DNA from: Crossaster papposus
Taxonomy: Eukaryota; Echinodermata; Asteroidea; Velatida; Solasteridae
Assembly (NCBI GenBank): GCA_037893245.1
Contig: JBAIAA010000876.1
Coordinates: forward strand, 124,001-188,000
Direction of reading: 5' to 3'
Length of the DNA: 64,000 bases
Both the position numbers and the translations under genes were made by a program. Shown here piece after piece: positions 20,555-31,095 of this stretch. The number at the start of each line of letters is the position of its first letter. Positions within the stretch are counted from its first letter, which is position 1. Under the pieces are notes generated by a model. The model worked only from the letters and a program-made list of their open reading frames with translations, was not told the origin of the DNA and searched no databases.

Positions 20555-22318
20555 ATGGAAGCTATGCGCACTGTTCTTCTCATCGTGTTAATACCGAACT
20601 TGGCAGAAGGATTTACATGGGATGAATGGTGGAAGGGTACTATCGTGTACCAAATCTACCCGCGTTCCTTCATGGACTCGGACGGAGATGGCGTGGGGGA
20701 TCTAGATGGTATCACGTCCCGCCTGGAGTACTTCAACGACATCGGGGTAGGCACCGTATGGCTGAGCCCGGTGTACAAGTCGCCCATGGCCGACTTGGGC
20801 TACGATGTGGCCGATTTCAAAGCTATCGATCCCATATTCGGTACCATGGCTGACTTTGATGAGCTGATCAGTAAGGCACACCGGCTTGGCCTTAAACTCG
20901 TGATGGATTTTGTCCCCAACCACACCAGCGATCAGCACCAGTGGTTTATAGAGAGCAAGAAAAACAAAGACAGCACCAACCGATACAAAGATTACTATGT
21001 TTGGGTAGACCCGAAGAAGAATTGTTCTGATCCTCCTGAGGAATGCATTCCAAATAACTGGGTGGGTCTGCTGGGCGGTACGGTATGGGAGTGGATACCA
21101 GAAAGACAGCAGTTCTATCTGCATCAGTTTCTTAACATTCAGCCAGATCTCAACTATCGTAACCCCGCCGTGCATTTGGAGATGATCAACGTCCTGCGAT
21201 TCTGGCTGGAGAAAGGCGTAGATGGCTTCCGTGTAGACGCAATCAGACACATGTATGAAAGCGAAGGCCTGGAGGATGAACCAACCAACCCCGATTATTC
21301 GTCTATACAGAGTAAACAGGCCGGTTATGACAGTCTTGTTCACACCAAGACGTTTGATATGCCGGAAGTGCACGACCTTATCTACGAATGGCGAAGCGTC
21401 TTAAATGAATACAGCATGGAACCAAAATACCGGTTCCTGACACTGGAAACTAATGACACTCACAAGACACTTCTCCCGTACTACGGAACTCCGAGTCGTC
21501 CTGAGTCAGATTTTCCTTTCAATTTTGGACTTACTGCACTCAACATAAAGAAACTCAGCGGGACCACAGTTCATCAGCTGGTCAATGCATGGATGGTGGA
21601 CCTACCGCATGATGGATGGCCGAACTGGGTGATTGGTAATCATGACTGTTCTCGTATCGCTGATCGAGTGGGAATCAAATACGCACGAGCTTTAAACGTC
21701 TTGAATCTGCTTCTTCCAGGAACCCCTAAAACCTACTACGGAGAAGAGATATGTATGATGAATACTTGGGTCCCACTCAACAAATCCCAGGATCCTTATG
21801 CAGGCTTAGAAGCTAGCCACTGGAAGGACGGACGAGATCAAGAACGTTCTCCAATGCAATGGGACAGATCGTCGCATGCCGGCTTCAGTACCACTCCCGG
21901 GGATACATGGCTTCCGACCAACCAGAACTACCTCTCAGGAGTCAACATTGCTGACCAAAATGCAGACAACACATCTGCGTTGGCACTCTACAAGAAGCTA
22001 GCAGAACTCCGGAAAGACGAGCCTGCCTTCCAAACCAACTACCTCAAGTACGTCATCGTGAACGACAAGATCTTCTCTTTCCTTCGTATGCCTGATACAC
22101 CAGGCCTTGATTCCTTCCTAGTCATCATCAACGCTGGTACCTCTGAGTCTACTGATGACTACTCTGCAGCTTTGATGGAAAGTCACCAGTTGAAGATTGA
22201 AGGAAACATCGGGATCATCACGATCAGCAGTAACATGGATCAAGAGAGAGTGTCTCGAGATATGAGCAAGGTCTCTGTCGCAATAGGCGAAGCACTTGTT
22301 ATCAAAGTCTCTTTATAG
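20555..22318 (+). CDS. Alpha-glucosidase (maltase-like), GH13 family, copy B
   Basis: An intronless frame of 587 residues ending with TAG at 22316-22318. The start chosen is the ATG at 20555 (MEAMRTVLLIVLIPNLAEG), which gives a signal peptide; the open frame upstream to 20390 is repeat-like and unlike the paralogue. Motifs: YQIYPRSF, DSDGDGVGD (calcium loop, 41-49), Asp228 in GFRVDAIRH, Glu298 in TLETND and Asp364 in GNHDCSR, the full GH13 catalytic set. The C-terminal beta domain runs to the end and no membrane anchor is obvious. Predicted role: a secreted or lumenal maltase. Differences from copy A concentrate in residues 235-450, which line the active site in this family, so substrate preference may differ (inference). 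Confidence 0.92.
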   Translation: MEAMRTVLLIVLIPNLAEGFTWDEWWKGTIVYQIYPRSFMDSDGDGVGDLDGITSRLEYFNDIGVGTVWLSPVYKSPMADLGYDVADFKAIDPIFGTMADFDELISKAHRLGLKLVMDFVPNHTSDQHQWFIESKKNKDSTNRYKDYYVWVDPKKNCSDPPEECIPNNWVGLLGGTVWEWIPERQQFYLHQFLNIQPDLNYRNPAVHLEMINVLRFWLEKGVDGFRVDAIRHMYESEGLEDEPTNPDYSSIQSKQAGYDSLVHTKTFDMPEVHDLIYEWRSVLNEYSMEPKYRFLTLETNDTHKTLLPYYGTPSRPESDFPFNFGLTALNIKKLSGTTVHQLVNAWMVDLPHDGWPNWVIGNHDCSRIADRVGIKYARALNVLNLLLPGTPKTYYGEEICMMNTWVPLNKSQDPYAGLEASHWKDGRDQERSPMQWDRSSHAGFSTTPGDTWLPTNQNYLSGVNIADQNADNTSALALYKKLAELRKDEPAFQTNYLKYVIVNDKIFSFLRMPDTPGLDSFLVIINAGTSESTDDYSAALMESHQLKIEGNIGIITISSNMDQERVSRDMSKVSVAIGEALVIKVSL

Positions 22319-22951
22319 GGTATACAATCCGTCCCTAGCTGTGAAGAGCGAGGCTCTATCGACCCATCAGGTTAAAACCATAAGGCCCGTTCTTACAGCC
22401 AGGCAGAAAAAGACAGAATGATTCTTTCAATGGACATTAATAATTATTTGATGCAATGCCAAATGCAGCACTTTCTTGAGGACAAATTCTGTTCGCTTGG
22501 TTGCTCAACTACGAAATCATTTGCAGTTTTATTTATGTCGCCTTACTCGTTTCTATTTTGAGTGGTAATTTATAAGAAATTATATAAAATTGTAGATCAA
22601 ACTTATTTTGCGGTTGACAGTAAAACGGTGAAAATTTAATCTGATACATAGAGTAAATCGAAGTACTGTTGGGGTTTTATCTACCGACAAGTGTTAAGCA
22701 GTTAGCGCCAGGATTATGATGACATTTACTTGGCCCCGCCGAGGGATTGTTTTTCACGAACCTCGATCCGAGATTGAATTAGGCCGGCATCTGATGGTAG
22801 TACACCCTATTTCCGGCTTCGGGGCGTGTTTATCCGTCATTCGTTTCGAATTCCGGAAAAAAACCACGTTGCGTGTATATGTACATGTACGTCAAATGAC
22901 GCGAACTCACGGCACGGCCCAGCTCTCGCAATACATGTACCTATAAAAGCT
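22319..22951. other. Non-coding; diverged MITE-like segment near 22705-22870
   Basis: The segment contains 'cctcgatccgag' and 'tttccggc' blocks in the same order as the CCAGTTCGCGCCGG MITE family, but without clear ends. It is a decayed copy. The rest holds nothing recognisable. Confidence 0.4.
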
Positions 22952-23110
22952 GGTTCGTACTTCACGCGAAAACAAATGCGATGCAGATTTGCCGTCAGGA
23001 AACATTCGCTGCGAAAATTCGCCAAGTTAAAATGTGTTCAACTTTTACGAAATCGCAAGCCCCAAATTCACATCGGCCTTCGCTTTCGTGCCGAGTATGA
23101 AACTACGAAG
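22952..23110. mobile_element. Diverged MITE related to 51327-51504
   Basis: Starts 'gctggttcgtacttcacgcg' and ends 'cgctttcgtgccgagtatgaaac', in inverted relation. It shares the 'gaaatcgcaa' and 'cattcgctgcg' interior with 51327-51504. Ends are degraded and there is no clear target duplication. Confidence 0.5.
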
Positions 23111-23139
23111 CGGGTGATTTTGTTTTATCTCTCAATTCA

Positions 23140-23390
23140 GCTAACTCGTACGAACGACTTATATGCCGTATGTACGACTTATGTCTCGTACATACGACTC
23201 AAATGTAACTCGCACGTACGACTTATTTGTCGCACATATGGCCTATATGTCGTACGTGCGACTTATATGTCGTACGCACGACGTATATCTCGTACGTGTG
23301 ACTGAATTACATGTAACTCGTACGTACGACTTATATCTCGTTATGAATTGTAACTCTTGTGTGTACGACTTATGAAGTCTAAGTCAAGTC
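23140..23390. repeat. Degenerate CGTACG-rich tandem repeat
   Basis: About ten imperfect units of the type ACTTATATGTCGTACGTGCG, many with palindromic CGTACGTACG cores. Shorter clusters occur at 23505-23550 and 30768-30815. The short Tyr/Arg/Thr-rich frames through it are repeat artefacts. Confidence 0.8.
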
Positions 23391-23771
23391 ATCTTATTTT
23401 AATCACTTTCTAGTGTATGCGGTTGGCAGTATCTATATCCAAAGATGGCGGACAAACTTAATTGTGCACCTGTTACTGAATGAGGAACCGTAATGTATAA
23501 GTCTTACGTACAACTTAAGTCCCATACGACTTAAGTCGTACGTACGACATAATACTGAGAGATAATTTTCACCATGTCACTATTCAGGGGCCAATTTCAT
23601 AGAGCTGCCTAAGCACAAATTTGTGCTTGAAGTACAAAAGCCCTTGCTTAATAAATCAGATAGGGAGCCAAAATTCAATGTGATTGTTATGCTAAGCTAA
23701 CAACAGCTGAATGCCTACCACAAACAATATACATCACATGAAGTTGTGGCTGGTAAGCTGGTTTTACTAAG
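23336..23771. repeat. Left copy of a 436-bp duplicated flank
   Basis: Nearly identical to 30604-31041, with only a few single-base differences. It runs from 'tctcgttatgaattgtaac' to 'ggttttactaag'. It includes the first part of a 239-bp MITE (from about 23591) and is cut by the retrotransposon LTR at 23772. Confidence 0.9.
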
Positions 23772-24088
23772 TGTGATGGACGAAGTTCGGCCATCATTCC
23801 GGGATTCAACTTACGAACAAGAACTCGGAAATAAAGACACTAAACAGAGAGGATTTCCGTACTCTCAATAATTTATTACGTAGCCAACATGGCAACAGTA
23901 AGTATACAGGGAGCAATGGCGACCACACGACTCTGGATCATAGAACGACCAGTGCAAGGCAAAACCATGGCTTTTATACAGCAAATAACTGGACTGTTAT
24001 ATAATCTAATCCAAATCGGATTACAGTTAATCCATACAATACTCGTTACGTAGTAAATAACCAGGTGCATCACATACGTGCATCACAT
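23772..24088 (-). repeat. Long terminal repeat of a Ty3/gypsy element (3' LTR)
   Basis: It is bounded by TGTGATG at 23772 and CATCACA at 24088, a perfect 7-bp inverted terminus. On the minus strand a purine-rich GAAGGAGGGGCG lies directly before the LTR, as expected for a polypurine tract. No second LTR is found at the right side, so the element is incomplete. The LTR sits inside a MITE copy. Confidence 0.7.
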
Positions 24089-24399
24089 ACGCCCCTCCTT
24101 CAAAGATTGGCTCCTGCCAATTTCACAATAAAGGGCAAACAAATATTTATTTTACAAATTAATACAAATTATACCATTTTAAATCAATAAACATGATTAA
24201 TCCAACGCGTCTGTTGATCGTCTGTTGATCTTCCAATGTCCTTCCAATGTTCTTCCAATAGTTTAAGGAACTCGATGCCGCGGTTCATCGGTTCCCAAGG
24301 GGCAATGTAGAACATCAGACTCTGCTCCAGATCTGGTCTTGTTGTAGCGCTAATTGGAGCCAAGGGCCTCGAGGACTATACAATCATAAAAATAAACAT

Positions 24400-25738
24400 T
24401 TAAACTTTGGTTTTTCCAGTAATCTTTACTGGATTACTTCGCAAATAATCCTGTAAAGTTTCATTTAAATTCTCAACTGGTTCCCAAGTATTCTTACTGT
24501 TTGCAAAACCTTTCCATTTAATTAGATAGTACAATTTGTCATTCACAATCCTTCCACGTAAAACCCTTTTTACTTCATACTCCTGACCGATTTTATCAGG
24601 ACTTGGAACTCCTGAAATCCCTGGAATCCAATTATTGTTTCCAGTTTGAGTTGCTTTCAGAGGTGTGAAAGATGATTCTGGACAATCTGTATCTTCCAAA
24701 TTCTGGATTGTTTTTTGTTGTTCAAGATCTGTTGGGGCTTCTTCATTGGCTGGTCGCGCAAACCTATCATAAGCAAATTTCATTCGATTGACATGAATTG
24801 GAGCTTTAAGTAATTTGTTATTTTCCATATTTCGAACTCTAAAATTAACAGGGCCAGTTTGTTCAACCAACAAGTATGGACCACACCAAAATTGAGAAAG
24901 TTTCCTGGAAAGTCCTTTTTGAGTTACCGGAAAATACAAATACACAACATCTCCCACCTGATAAGGTACATTCTGAGTACGTTTATCATAACGTCGTTTC
25001 ATTGAAGACTGGTTTAACTTCAATTGTTGTTTTGAGATCTCTCTTGTTACCTCCAATTGTGTAATAAGATCATGCAAGTATTCTCTCACATTACGATCTT
25101 TATACTGCGGTTTCGGACAAAGCGACACGTCGATAGGCAACACAGCCTCCCTCCCATACAACAAAAAGAACGGACTAAACCCTATGGAATTATCTGCTGG
25201 TGTACTGCTATATGCAAATTGAATTGCGGGGATAAATTTGTCCCAATTAGTCTGAAACTTGTTAACATAATGAGTAATTGTATCCAAAATTACAGCATTA
25301 AAGCGTTCCTGCACCGCATTGCATTGTGGATGATATGGACTTGTATTAACCTTATCAGTCCTCATTAATTTACAGACCTCAGCTACAATTTTACTCAAGA
25401 AATTTGATCCTCTGTCGCTAAGTAATATACGAGGACAGCCATGATTGCAAAATACTTCTCTAAAGAAAGCAGTGGCGACAGTAATTGCATCTGTGGCAGA
25501 TATAGGAACCAACATCGGCCACCTCGTACAGTGATCTGTAAAGCATAAGACATATTTGTTACCAGAAGTTGTTACAGGGAGTGGTCCCAAAATATCAACG
25601 GTAACTCTTTCAAATGGTTCAGCAGTTTCCATGATAAGGAGTGGAGCTACAACTTTATGTTTGGGAGTTTTTGTTTTAGCACAAGAATCACAAGATCATA
25701 CCCAGTTGTCAATGTCCTTATGCATATATTTCCAGTAG
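24400..25738 (-). pseudogene. Ty3/gypsy integrase with C-terminal chromodomain
   Basis: This is the 3' part of pol. Minus-strand order: the last part of a zinc-binding HHCC region, the DDE core (Asp in VDILGP, Asp in LSDRGSNF, Glu in AVQERFN), a GPY-type region with QFWCGPYLL, and a chromodomain-like end (EYEVKRVLRG ... YYLIKWKGF ... NTWEPVENL). Integrases insert the cDNA into the genome, and chromodomains can steer insertion to chromatin marks. A TGA at about 25698-25700 interrupts the frame next to the HHCC cysteines; the duplicated copy at the right has CGA at this place, so the stop looks like a CpG transition. The copy is therefore broken. Nucleotide identity with the right copy is very high. 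Confidence 0.85.
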
Positions 25739-26445
25739 TACTTTTGTCTGATTTTACTATAAGTCCTGTGAAATCCAAAATGAGCTGATAATACATGATC
25801 ATGACAATTATAAATAATAGTATCCACCAAAATGTGTGGTATATATAATTGAACAGTATCTCGCTCAGGTAATGTACGTGTCTTAGGAGTATACCATACA
25901 TGATATAAAATACCATCATACACAAAATATTGATTAGCTTCTGAAAGCAATTTACGAGCTTTCTTATTTGTCGGCACAATATTTGAATGAAGAAGATCTA
26001 TCATAGATTTGGCAAAACTATCTTTCTGTTGTTCTTGTCTAAACTTATCCAAATCCAGATTATCATAAACATTTGGTAGTTTAGTTACATATTTATCCAT
26101 CTTTTGACCAATACGTTTATTATACTGATATCTAATATTTCGAGGTTCAGACATCAAACAAAAATCAGTATTATTTTCTACTAAGGGTTTGTCAGGATGT
26201 AACTGATGATCTTCTGTCAACTGCACATTAACAAATATCTTATCTTCGACACATACATTTGATTCTTGAGATCTACTAAGTGCATCAACATTTGTCTGTT
26301 TGCTTCCTGGTCTATGCTCAATATCAAAATTGAATGATTGCAAATACAATGACCATCGAGCTAAACGACCCGAGGAATGTTTATCCTTAAACAACCACTT
26401 CAATGCTTGATGATCTGTAATGACAGTAAACTTACGTGGACCCAT
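25739..26445 (-). pseudogene. Ty3/gypsy pol: RNase H C-terminal part and integrase zinc region
   Basis: The frame (25696-26445 on the minus strand) begins with FTVITDHQALKWLF and ARWSLYLQSF, the end of the retroelement RNase H domain. The tether and the integrase N-terminal zinc motif (His-His then Cys-Cys) follow. It overlaps the preceding RT/RNase H frame by about 45 bp, so one frameshift separates them. The in-frame TGA lies at its downstream end. Confidence 0.8.
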
Positions 26446-27011
26446 AAGATACGAGGAGAACTTCTTAATTCCCCTACTACTGCTAATGCCTCCAATTCGG
26501 TAATCGCATAATTTCGTTCTGCTGGAGATAAAGATCGACCACCATATGCTATAACACGTTCTTTATCATTCTGTACTTGTGATAAAACAAAACCTAATCC
26601 TTTAGTACTTGCATCAGTTTGCAAAATAAATTCGGAACCATCAAACTGAGGAAATGCCAGGATTGGGGGTTCTATAAGATGTTGTTTCAATAATAGAAAC
26701 GCCTCATCGCATTCTTGAGTCCATACAAATGTAACATTCTTCCGAGTAAGGGCTGTTAAAGGACAAGCGATCTTGCTATAATCCTTAATATACCGTCTGT
26801 AATATCCGGTAAACCCCAAAAAGGTTCTAATTTCGGAGACAGTCTTAGGTCTTGGATATTCATTAACAACCTTAATTTTGTCAAAATCGGTAGCAATGCC
26901 ATCAGAACTAATTATATGCCCAAGATACTTGATCTGATCTTTAGCAAAAGCACATTTTTCTGGTTTTAGTTTCAAATTGGCTTCTCTAAATTTGTCAAAT
27001 ACCTGTCGCAA
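26400..27011 (-). pseudogene. Ty3/gypsy pol: reverse transcriptase end and RNase H
   Basis: Minus-strand frame with the RT thumb-connection region (KCAFAKDQIKYLGHIIS, TFLGFTGYYRRYIKDYS) followed by RNase H (LQTDASTKGLGFVLSQ). It is out of frame with the preceding RT segment because of a 10-bp tandem duplication near 27051-27070. No independent start is expected; it is a fragment of a once continuous pol. Confidence 0.85.
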
Positions 27012-27036
27012 ATGCTTTAGATGGTCAGTAAAGGAA

Positions 27037-28134
27037 TTACTGTAAACAATTACATCTAATTACATCTAAATACACTAAGCAAATTTTCCAATGCAATCCT
27101 CGTAGAACCTCTTGCATGGTCCTTTGAAAAGTACAAGGTGCATTATGAAGACCAAATGGCATAACATTGAACTCAAAGAGACCATCTTGAGTAATAAATG
27201 CAGTCTTTTTTTTAGCGTCATTTTCCAAAGCGATTTGCCAATAGCCGGAGGCCATGTCTAAGGTGGAAAAAAATAATGGCCGTTGCATACCAAGGTTGTC
27301 AAAAGTATCCGAAATATTTGGCAAAGGAAAAGTATCACGTTCAGTTATACGGTTTAAAGCTCTAAAGTCTACACAAAATCTATAATCACCCGATTTCTTT
27401 TTTACCATAACAATGGGACTTGCAAATGGGGAAGTAGATTCAGAGATCACACGATCCTTCAGCATCTTTTGAACATGTTCTCTTATAGTTTGCTGCAAAA
27501 GTGGTGAATGCCTATATGGTCGGGATCTAACTGGAGGACTGTTTCCCGTATTAATATCGTGTTTTACCTTATCGTAAAAACCTGGTGTACCATTTTCAAT
27601 GTGAAATATATCAGAATACTCGTTGAGTAGCATGTTTAATTGAACCTTTTGATCTGGTTTTAAAGATTCTGCCACATCAACTTTATTCAAAACTTCACCT
27701 GAAGAATTGTAACACTCGTAATTTTCGTGTTCAGAATCGCATTCTACGAATGAGTTATCAAAATTGGTCAATTTGGTAATATCATTCGTATCGACAACGG
27801 AAAAAGTCCCAATCTTAGTACGAGGGTACAGTGTCACTGGATTATCCGATGGATTCATAGCCATAACAATGACATTACCATTTGATTTCGACTTCTGAGT
27901 AACAGAAATTGTATTAGCAATTAATACGCCTAGATTTTGAACATTTCGTCCAGTAGTACACTGACCAATAATACCAGAAGGCATATTATTCTTAACCTTG
28001 GCATAGAAAACTGTTTGTGATCGAGCTGGAATGTTAATTTCTTTAACGGTTCGCAACTGATTCTTTCTATGAATTTTCAATTTTGATCTGCCAAAATCAA
28101 TAGTTGCATTTTGTGTATTCAAAAAACTGTACAC
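27037..28134 (-). pseudogene. Ty3/gypsy pol: linker and reverse transcriptase palm
   Basis: Minus-strand frame of about 366 residues. The first half is the protease-RT linker. RT motifs follow: SPIVMVKKKSGDYRFCVDFRALN, FSTLDMASGYWQI and MPFGLHNAPCTFQR. At the catalytic YxDD box the sequence reads YLDV and then loses frame at a 10-bp tandem duplication. The enzyme is therefore predicted to be dead. It overlaps the protease frame by 38 bp. Confidence 0.85.
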
Positions 28135-28447
28135 CTAATATTACATTGCAACTGAGTCCTTCGGCTATATGAAATGGTACAGTGAACCGTTTTCCAGCAA
28201 TGACAATTGGAACATAAATACATCCAGTAATAACAAGTTTACCTCCATCTGCTACTTTTGCCGACACAATCTTTGAATCACACATAAGAAATTTGGTCAA
28301 AAACTGATTTGTTTGTAAGTACCGATTTGATAGCAAATTAACTGTTGCACCAGTATCTCTCAAACAATTTACAGTATCTGTACCAATCGAAATTGGAATA
28401 GTACTGGTCTTTGTCAAATCAATTTCAATGGGATCATGGGTTTTCAA
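28097..28447 (-). pseudogene. Ty3/gypsy aspartic protease region
   Basis: Minus-strand frame of about 116 residues. It contains LRDTGATVNLLS, the DTGA active-site motif of retropepsins, followed by a hydrophobic Val/Ile-rich fold and a C-terminal ILGVQFF segment. It normally matures Gag-Pol. The frame is separate from gag upstream and overlaps pol downstream, consistent with a frameshifted or eroded polyprotein. Confidence 0.8.
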
Positions 28448-28466
28448 ATCCTTGCCACCTACATTT

Positions 28467-29292
28467 TTATGTTTGACCCCTTTGTTTTGGAACGTAGAAG
28501 GCTGTACTATAGTTTAACTTGTGGCCGTCAATGTGTAATTTAGAAAAGCAATCGGCCTTCCTATGCCCATACTTTCCACATCTAGGACAGATACCATCAA
28601 ACTTAACATTCCTTGGAAACGACACACGTTTATTTGACTGATCTGACCTTTTGTAATTTAACTGACTAGGAGACCTGGGTTGTTTGTGAACCCACTTTAC
28701 TGTTTCTTCAATGTGATTCAATTGACATTGTATCTTAGTAATACTTGCTTCCATCTTAACAAATTGGTCATCAGTATTAGAGTTAACAACACTAATCTTG
28801 GTAGGAGTCGAGATCTTATCTATACTTTCGCCCAGTCTAGCGAAATCAATGGCTTCCACTATACTTTTGGGCTGCTTAGAAATGACAAACGCTTTAAGCG
28901 AGGATTTTAATCCCCGAACAAATCTACCTATTTGTTCATTTTCTGAATATTTCAATTGACGGCTCAATTGAAGAATGTCTGATACATAACAATCAATTGA
29001 CTCGAATTCACCCTGAGAACGGTCAGCTAATTTCGCTTCACGAACCCATCTAGCACTATCGCCTTCAAATACTTGTTGAAGAGTAGTAACCACTCTAGAG
29101 AAGTCATTTTTGTCACTATCTGACAAACCTACATAACAAATGGCAGCTGGTCCTTTTAATCGAAGGCCCAAAGCTAAGGCTTTTTTGTCTGGAGCGAAAT
29201 CTCGCAATTTAGCGTATATATCAAATCTGTTAAGAAAAAGATCAAGATCTTCCGTTCCTGAATATGTGTCGTCATATTTACATTCTTATTTA
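28467..29292 (-). pseudogene. Ty3/gypsy gag, 5'-truncated
   Basis: Minus-strand frame open from just after a TAA near 29293. It has a Ty3-type capsid-like region (YSGTEDLDLFLNRFDIYAKL ... LRLKGPA) and a CCHC zinc knuckle, CPRCGKYGHRKADCF, near 28555-28600 that would bind RNA. The first Met in the frame is at 29207. The start and leader are missing because the sequence jumps at about 29338 into a second copy of the integrase. Confidence 0.75.
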
Positions 29293-29341
29293 CTAGTCAT
29301 AGTGAAATAGGTAATACAATTAATACATATAAATACAGAGT

Positions 29342-30420
29342 ACGTTTTTTTGGACAATCTGTATCTTCCAAATTCTGGATTGTTTTTTGTTGTTCAAGAT
29401 CTGTTGGGGCTTCTTCATTGGCTGGTCGCGCAAACCTATCATAAGCAAATTTCATTCGATTGACATGAATTGGAGCTTTAAGTAATTTGTTATTTTCCAT
29501 ATTTCGAACTCTAAAATTAACAGGGCCAGTTTGTTCAACCAACAAGTATGGACCACACCAAAATTGAGAAAGTTTCCTGGAAAGTCCTTTTTGAGTTACC
29601 GGAAAATACAAATACACAACATCTCCCACCTGATAAGGTACATTCTGAGTACGTTTATCATAACGTCGTTTCATTGAAGACTGGTTTAACTTCAATTGTT
29701 GTTTTGAGATCTCTCTTGTTACCTCCAATTGTGTAATAAGATCATGCAAGTATTCTCTCACATTACGATCTTTATACTGCGGTTTCGGACAAAGCGACAC
29801 GTCGATAGGCAACACAGCCTCCCTCCCATACAACAAAAAGAACGGACTAAACCCTATGGAATTATCTGCTGGTGTACTGCTATATGCAAATTGAATTGCA
29901 GGGATAAATTTGTCCCAATTAGTCTGAAACTTGTTAACATAATGAGTAATTGTATCCAAAATTACAGCATTAAAGCGTTCCTGCACCGCATTGCATTGTG
30001 GATGATATGGACTTGTATTAACCTTATCAGTTCTCATTAATTTACAGACCTCAGCTACAATTTTACTCAAGAAATTTGATCCTCTGTCGCTAAGTAATAT
30101 ACGAGGACAGCCATGATTGCAAAATACTTCTCTAAAGAAAGCAGTGGCGACAGTAATTGCATCTGTGGCAGATATAGGAACCAACATCGGCCACCTCGTA
30201 CAGTGATCTGTAAAGCATAAGACATATTTGTTACCAGAAGTTGTTACAGGGAGTGGTCCCAAAATATCAACGGTAACTCTTTCAAATGGTTCAGCAGTTT
30301 CCATGATAAGGAGTGGAGCTACAACTTTATGTTTGGGAGTTTTTGTTTTAGCACAAGAATCACAAGATCGTACCCAGTTGTCAATGTCCTTATGCATATA
30401 TTTCCAATAGTACTTTTGTC
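29342..30420 (-). pseudogene. Duplicated Ty3/gypsy integrase fragment
   Basis: Near-identical copy of 24684-25745 on the same strand. It covers the HHCC cysteines, the DDE core and most of the C-terminal region, but lacks the chromodomain end. The position that is TGA in the left copy is CGA here. Junctions are abrupt at about 29342 (against gag-side sequence) and 30420 (against the duplicated 3' region). Confidence 0.85.
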
Positions 30421-30603
30421 TGATTAATACAAATTAATACAAATTATACCATTTTAAATCAATAAACATGATTAATCCAACGCGTCTGTTGATCGTCTGT
30501 TGATCTTCCAATGTCCTTCCAATGTCCTTCCAATAGTTCAAGGAACTCGATGCCGCGGTTCATCGGTTCCCAAGGGGCAATGTAGAACATCAGACGCTGC
30601 TAA
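30421..30603 (-). repeat. Duplicated 3' region of the retroelement
   Basis: Near-identical to about 24158-24331, the untranslated region between the integrase and the LTR. In the left copy it lies beyond the integrase toward the LTR; here it lies on the other side. It ends at about 30600, where the duplicated flank begins. Confidence 0.8.
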
Positions 30604-31041
30604 TCTCGTTATGAATTGTAACTCTTGTGTGTACGACTTATGAAGTCTAAGTCAAGTCATCTTATTTTAATCACTTTCTAGTGTATGCGGTTGGCAGTAT
30701 CTATATCCAAAGATGGCGGACAAACTTAATTGTGCACCTGTTACTGAATGAGGAACCGTAATGTATAAGTCTTACGTACGACTTAAGTCCCATACGACTT
30801 AAGTCGTACGTACGACATAATACTGAGAGATAATTTTCACCATGTCACTATTCAGGGGCCAATTTCATAGAGCTGCCTAAGCACAAATTTGTGCTTGAAG
30901 TACAAAAGCCCTTGCTTAATAAATCAGGTAAAGAGCCAAAATTCCATGTGATTGTTATGCTAAGCTAACAACAGCTGAATGCCTACCACAAACAATATAC
31001 ATCACATGAAGTTGTGGCTGGTAAGCTGGTTTTACTAAGCA
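30604..31041. repeat. Right copy of the duplicated flank
   Basis: Corresponds to 23336-23771. It continues without interruption into the second half of the 239-bp MITE, so it represents the sequence without the LTR insertion. Confidence 0.9.
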
Positions 31042-31095
31042 AGAATGTTTTTGCTTAAGCAATTTTTATCCTTAATCTGCTCTATGAAATTGGCC
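30857..31095. mobile_element. 239-bp MITE (GGCCAATTTCATAGAGC ends), uninterrupted copy
   Basis: Ends GGCCAATTTCATAGAGC and the reverse complement of GGCCAATTTCATAGAGC at 31095. Subterminal 'taagcacaaa' motifs are inverted too. It has the same length as the copy at 34094-34332. The copy beginning near 23591 is cut by the LTR. Confidence 0.85.

Noticed and set aside
22826-23375. Overlapping Tyr/Arg/Thr-rich frames
   Set aside because: Caused by the CGTACG tandem repeat.
30228-30410. Plus-strand frames across the integrase copies
   Set aside because: Antisense shadows of the minus-strand integrase; present in both copies for that reason.
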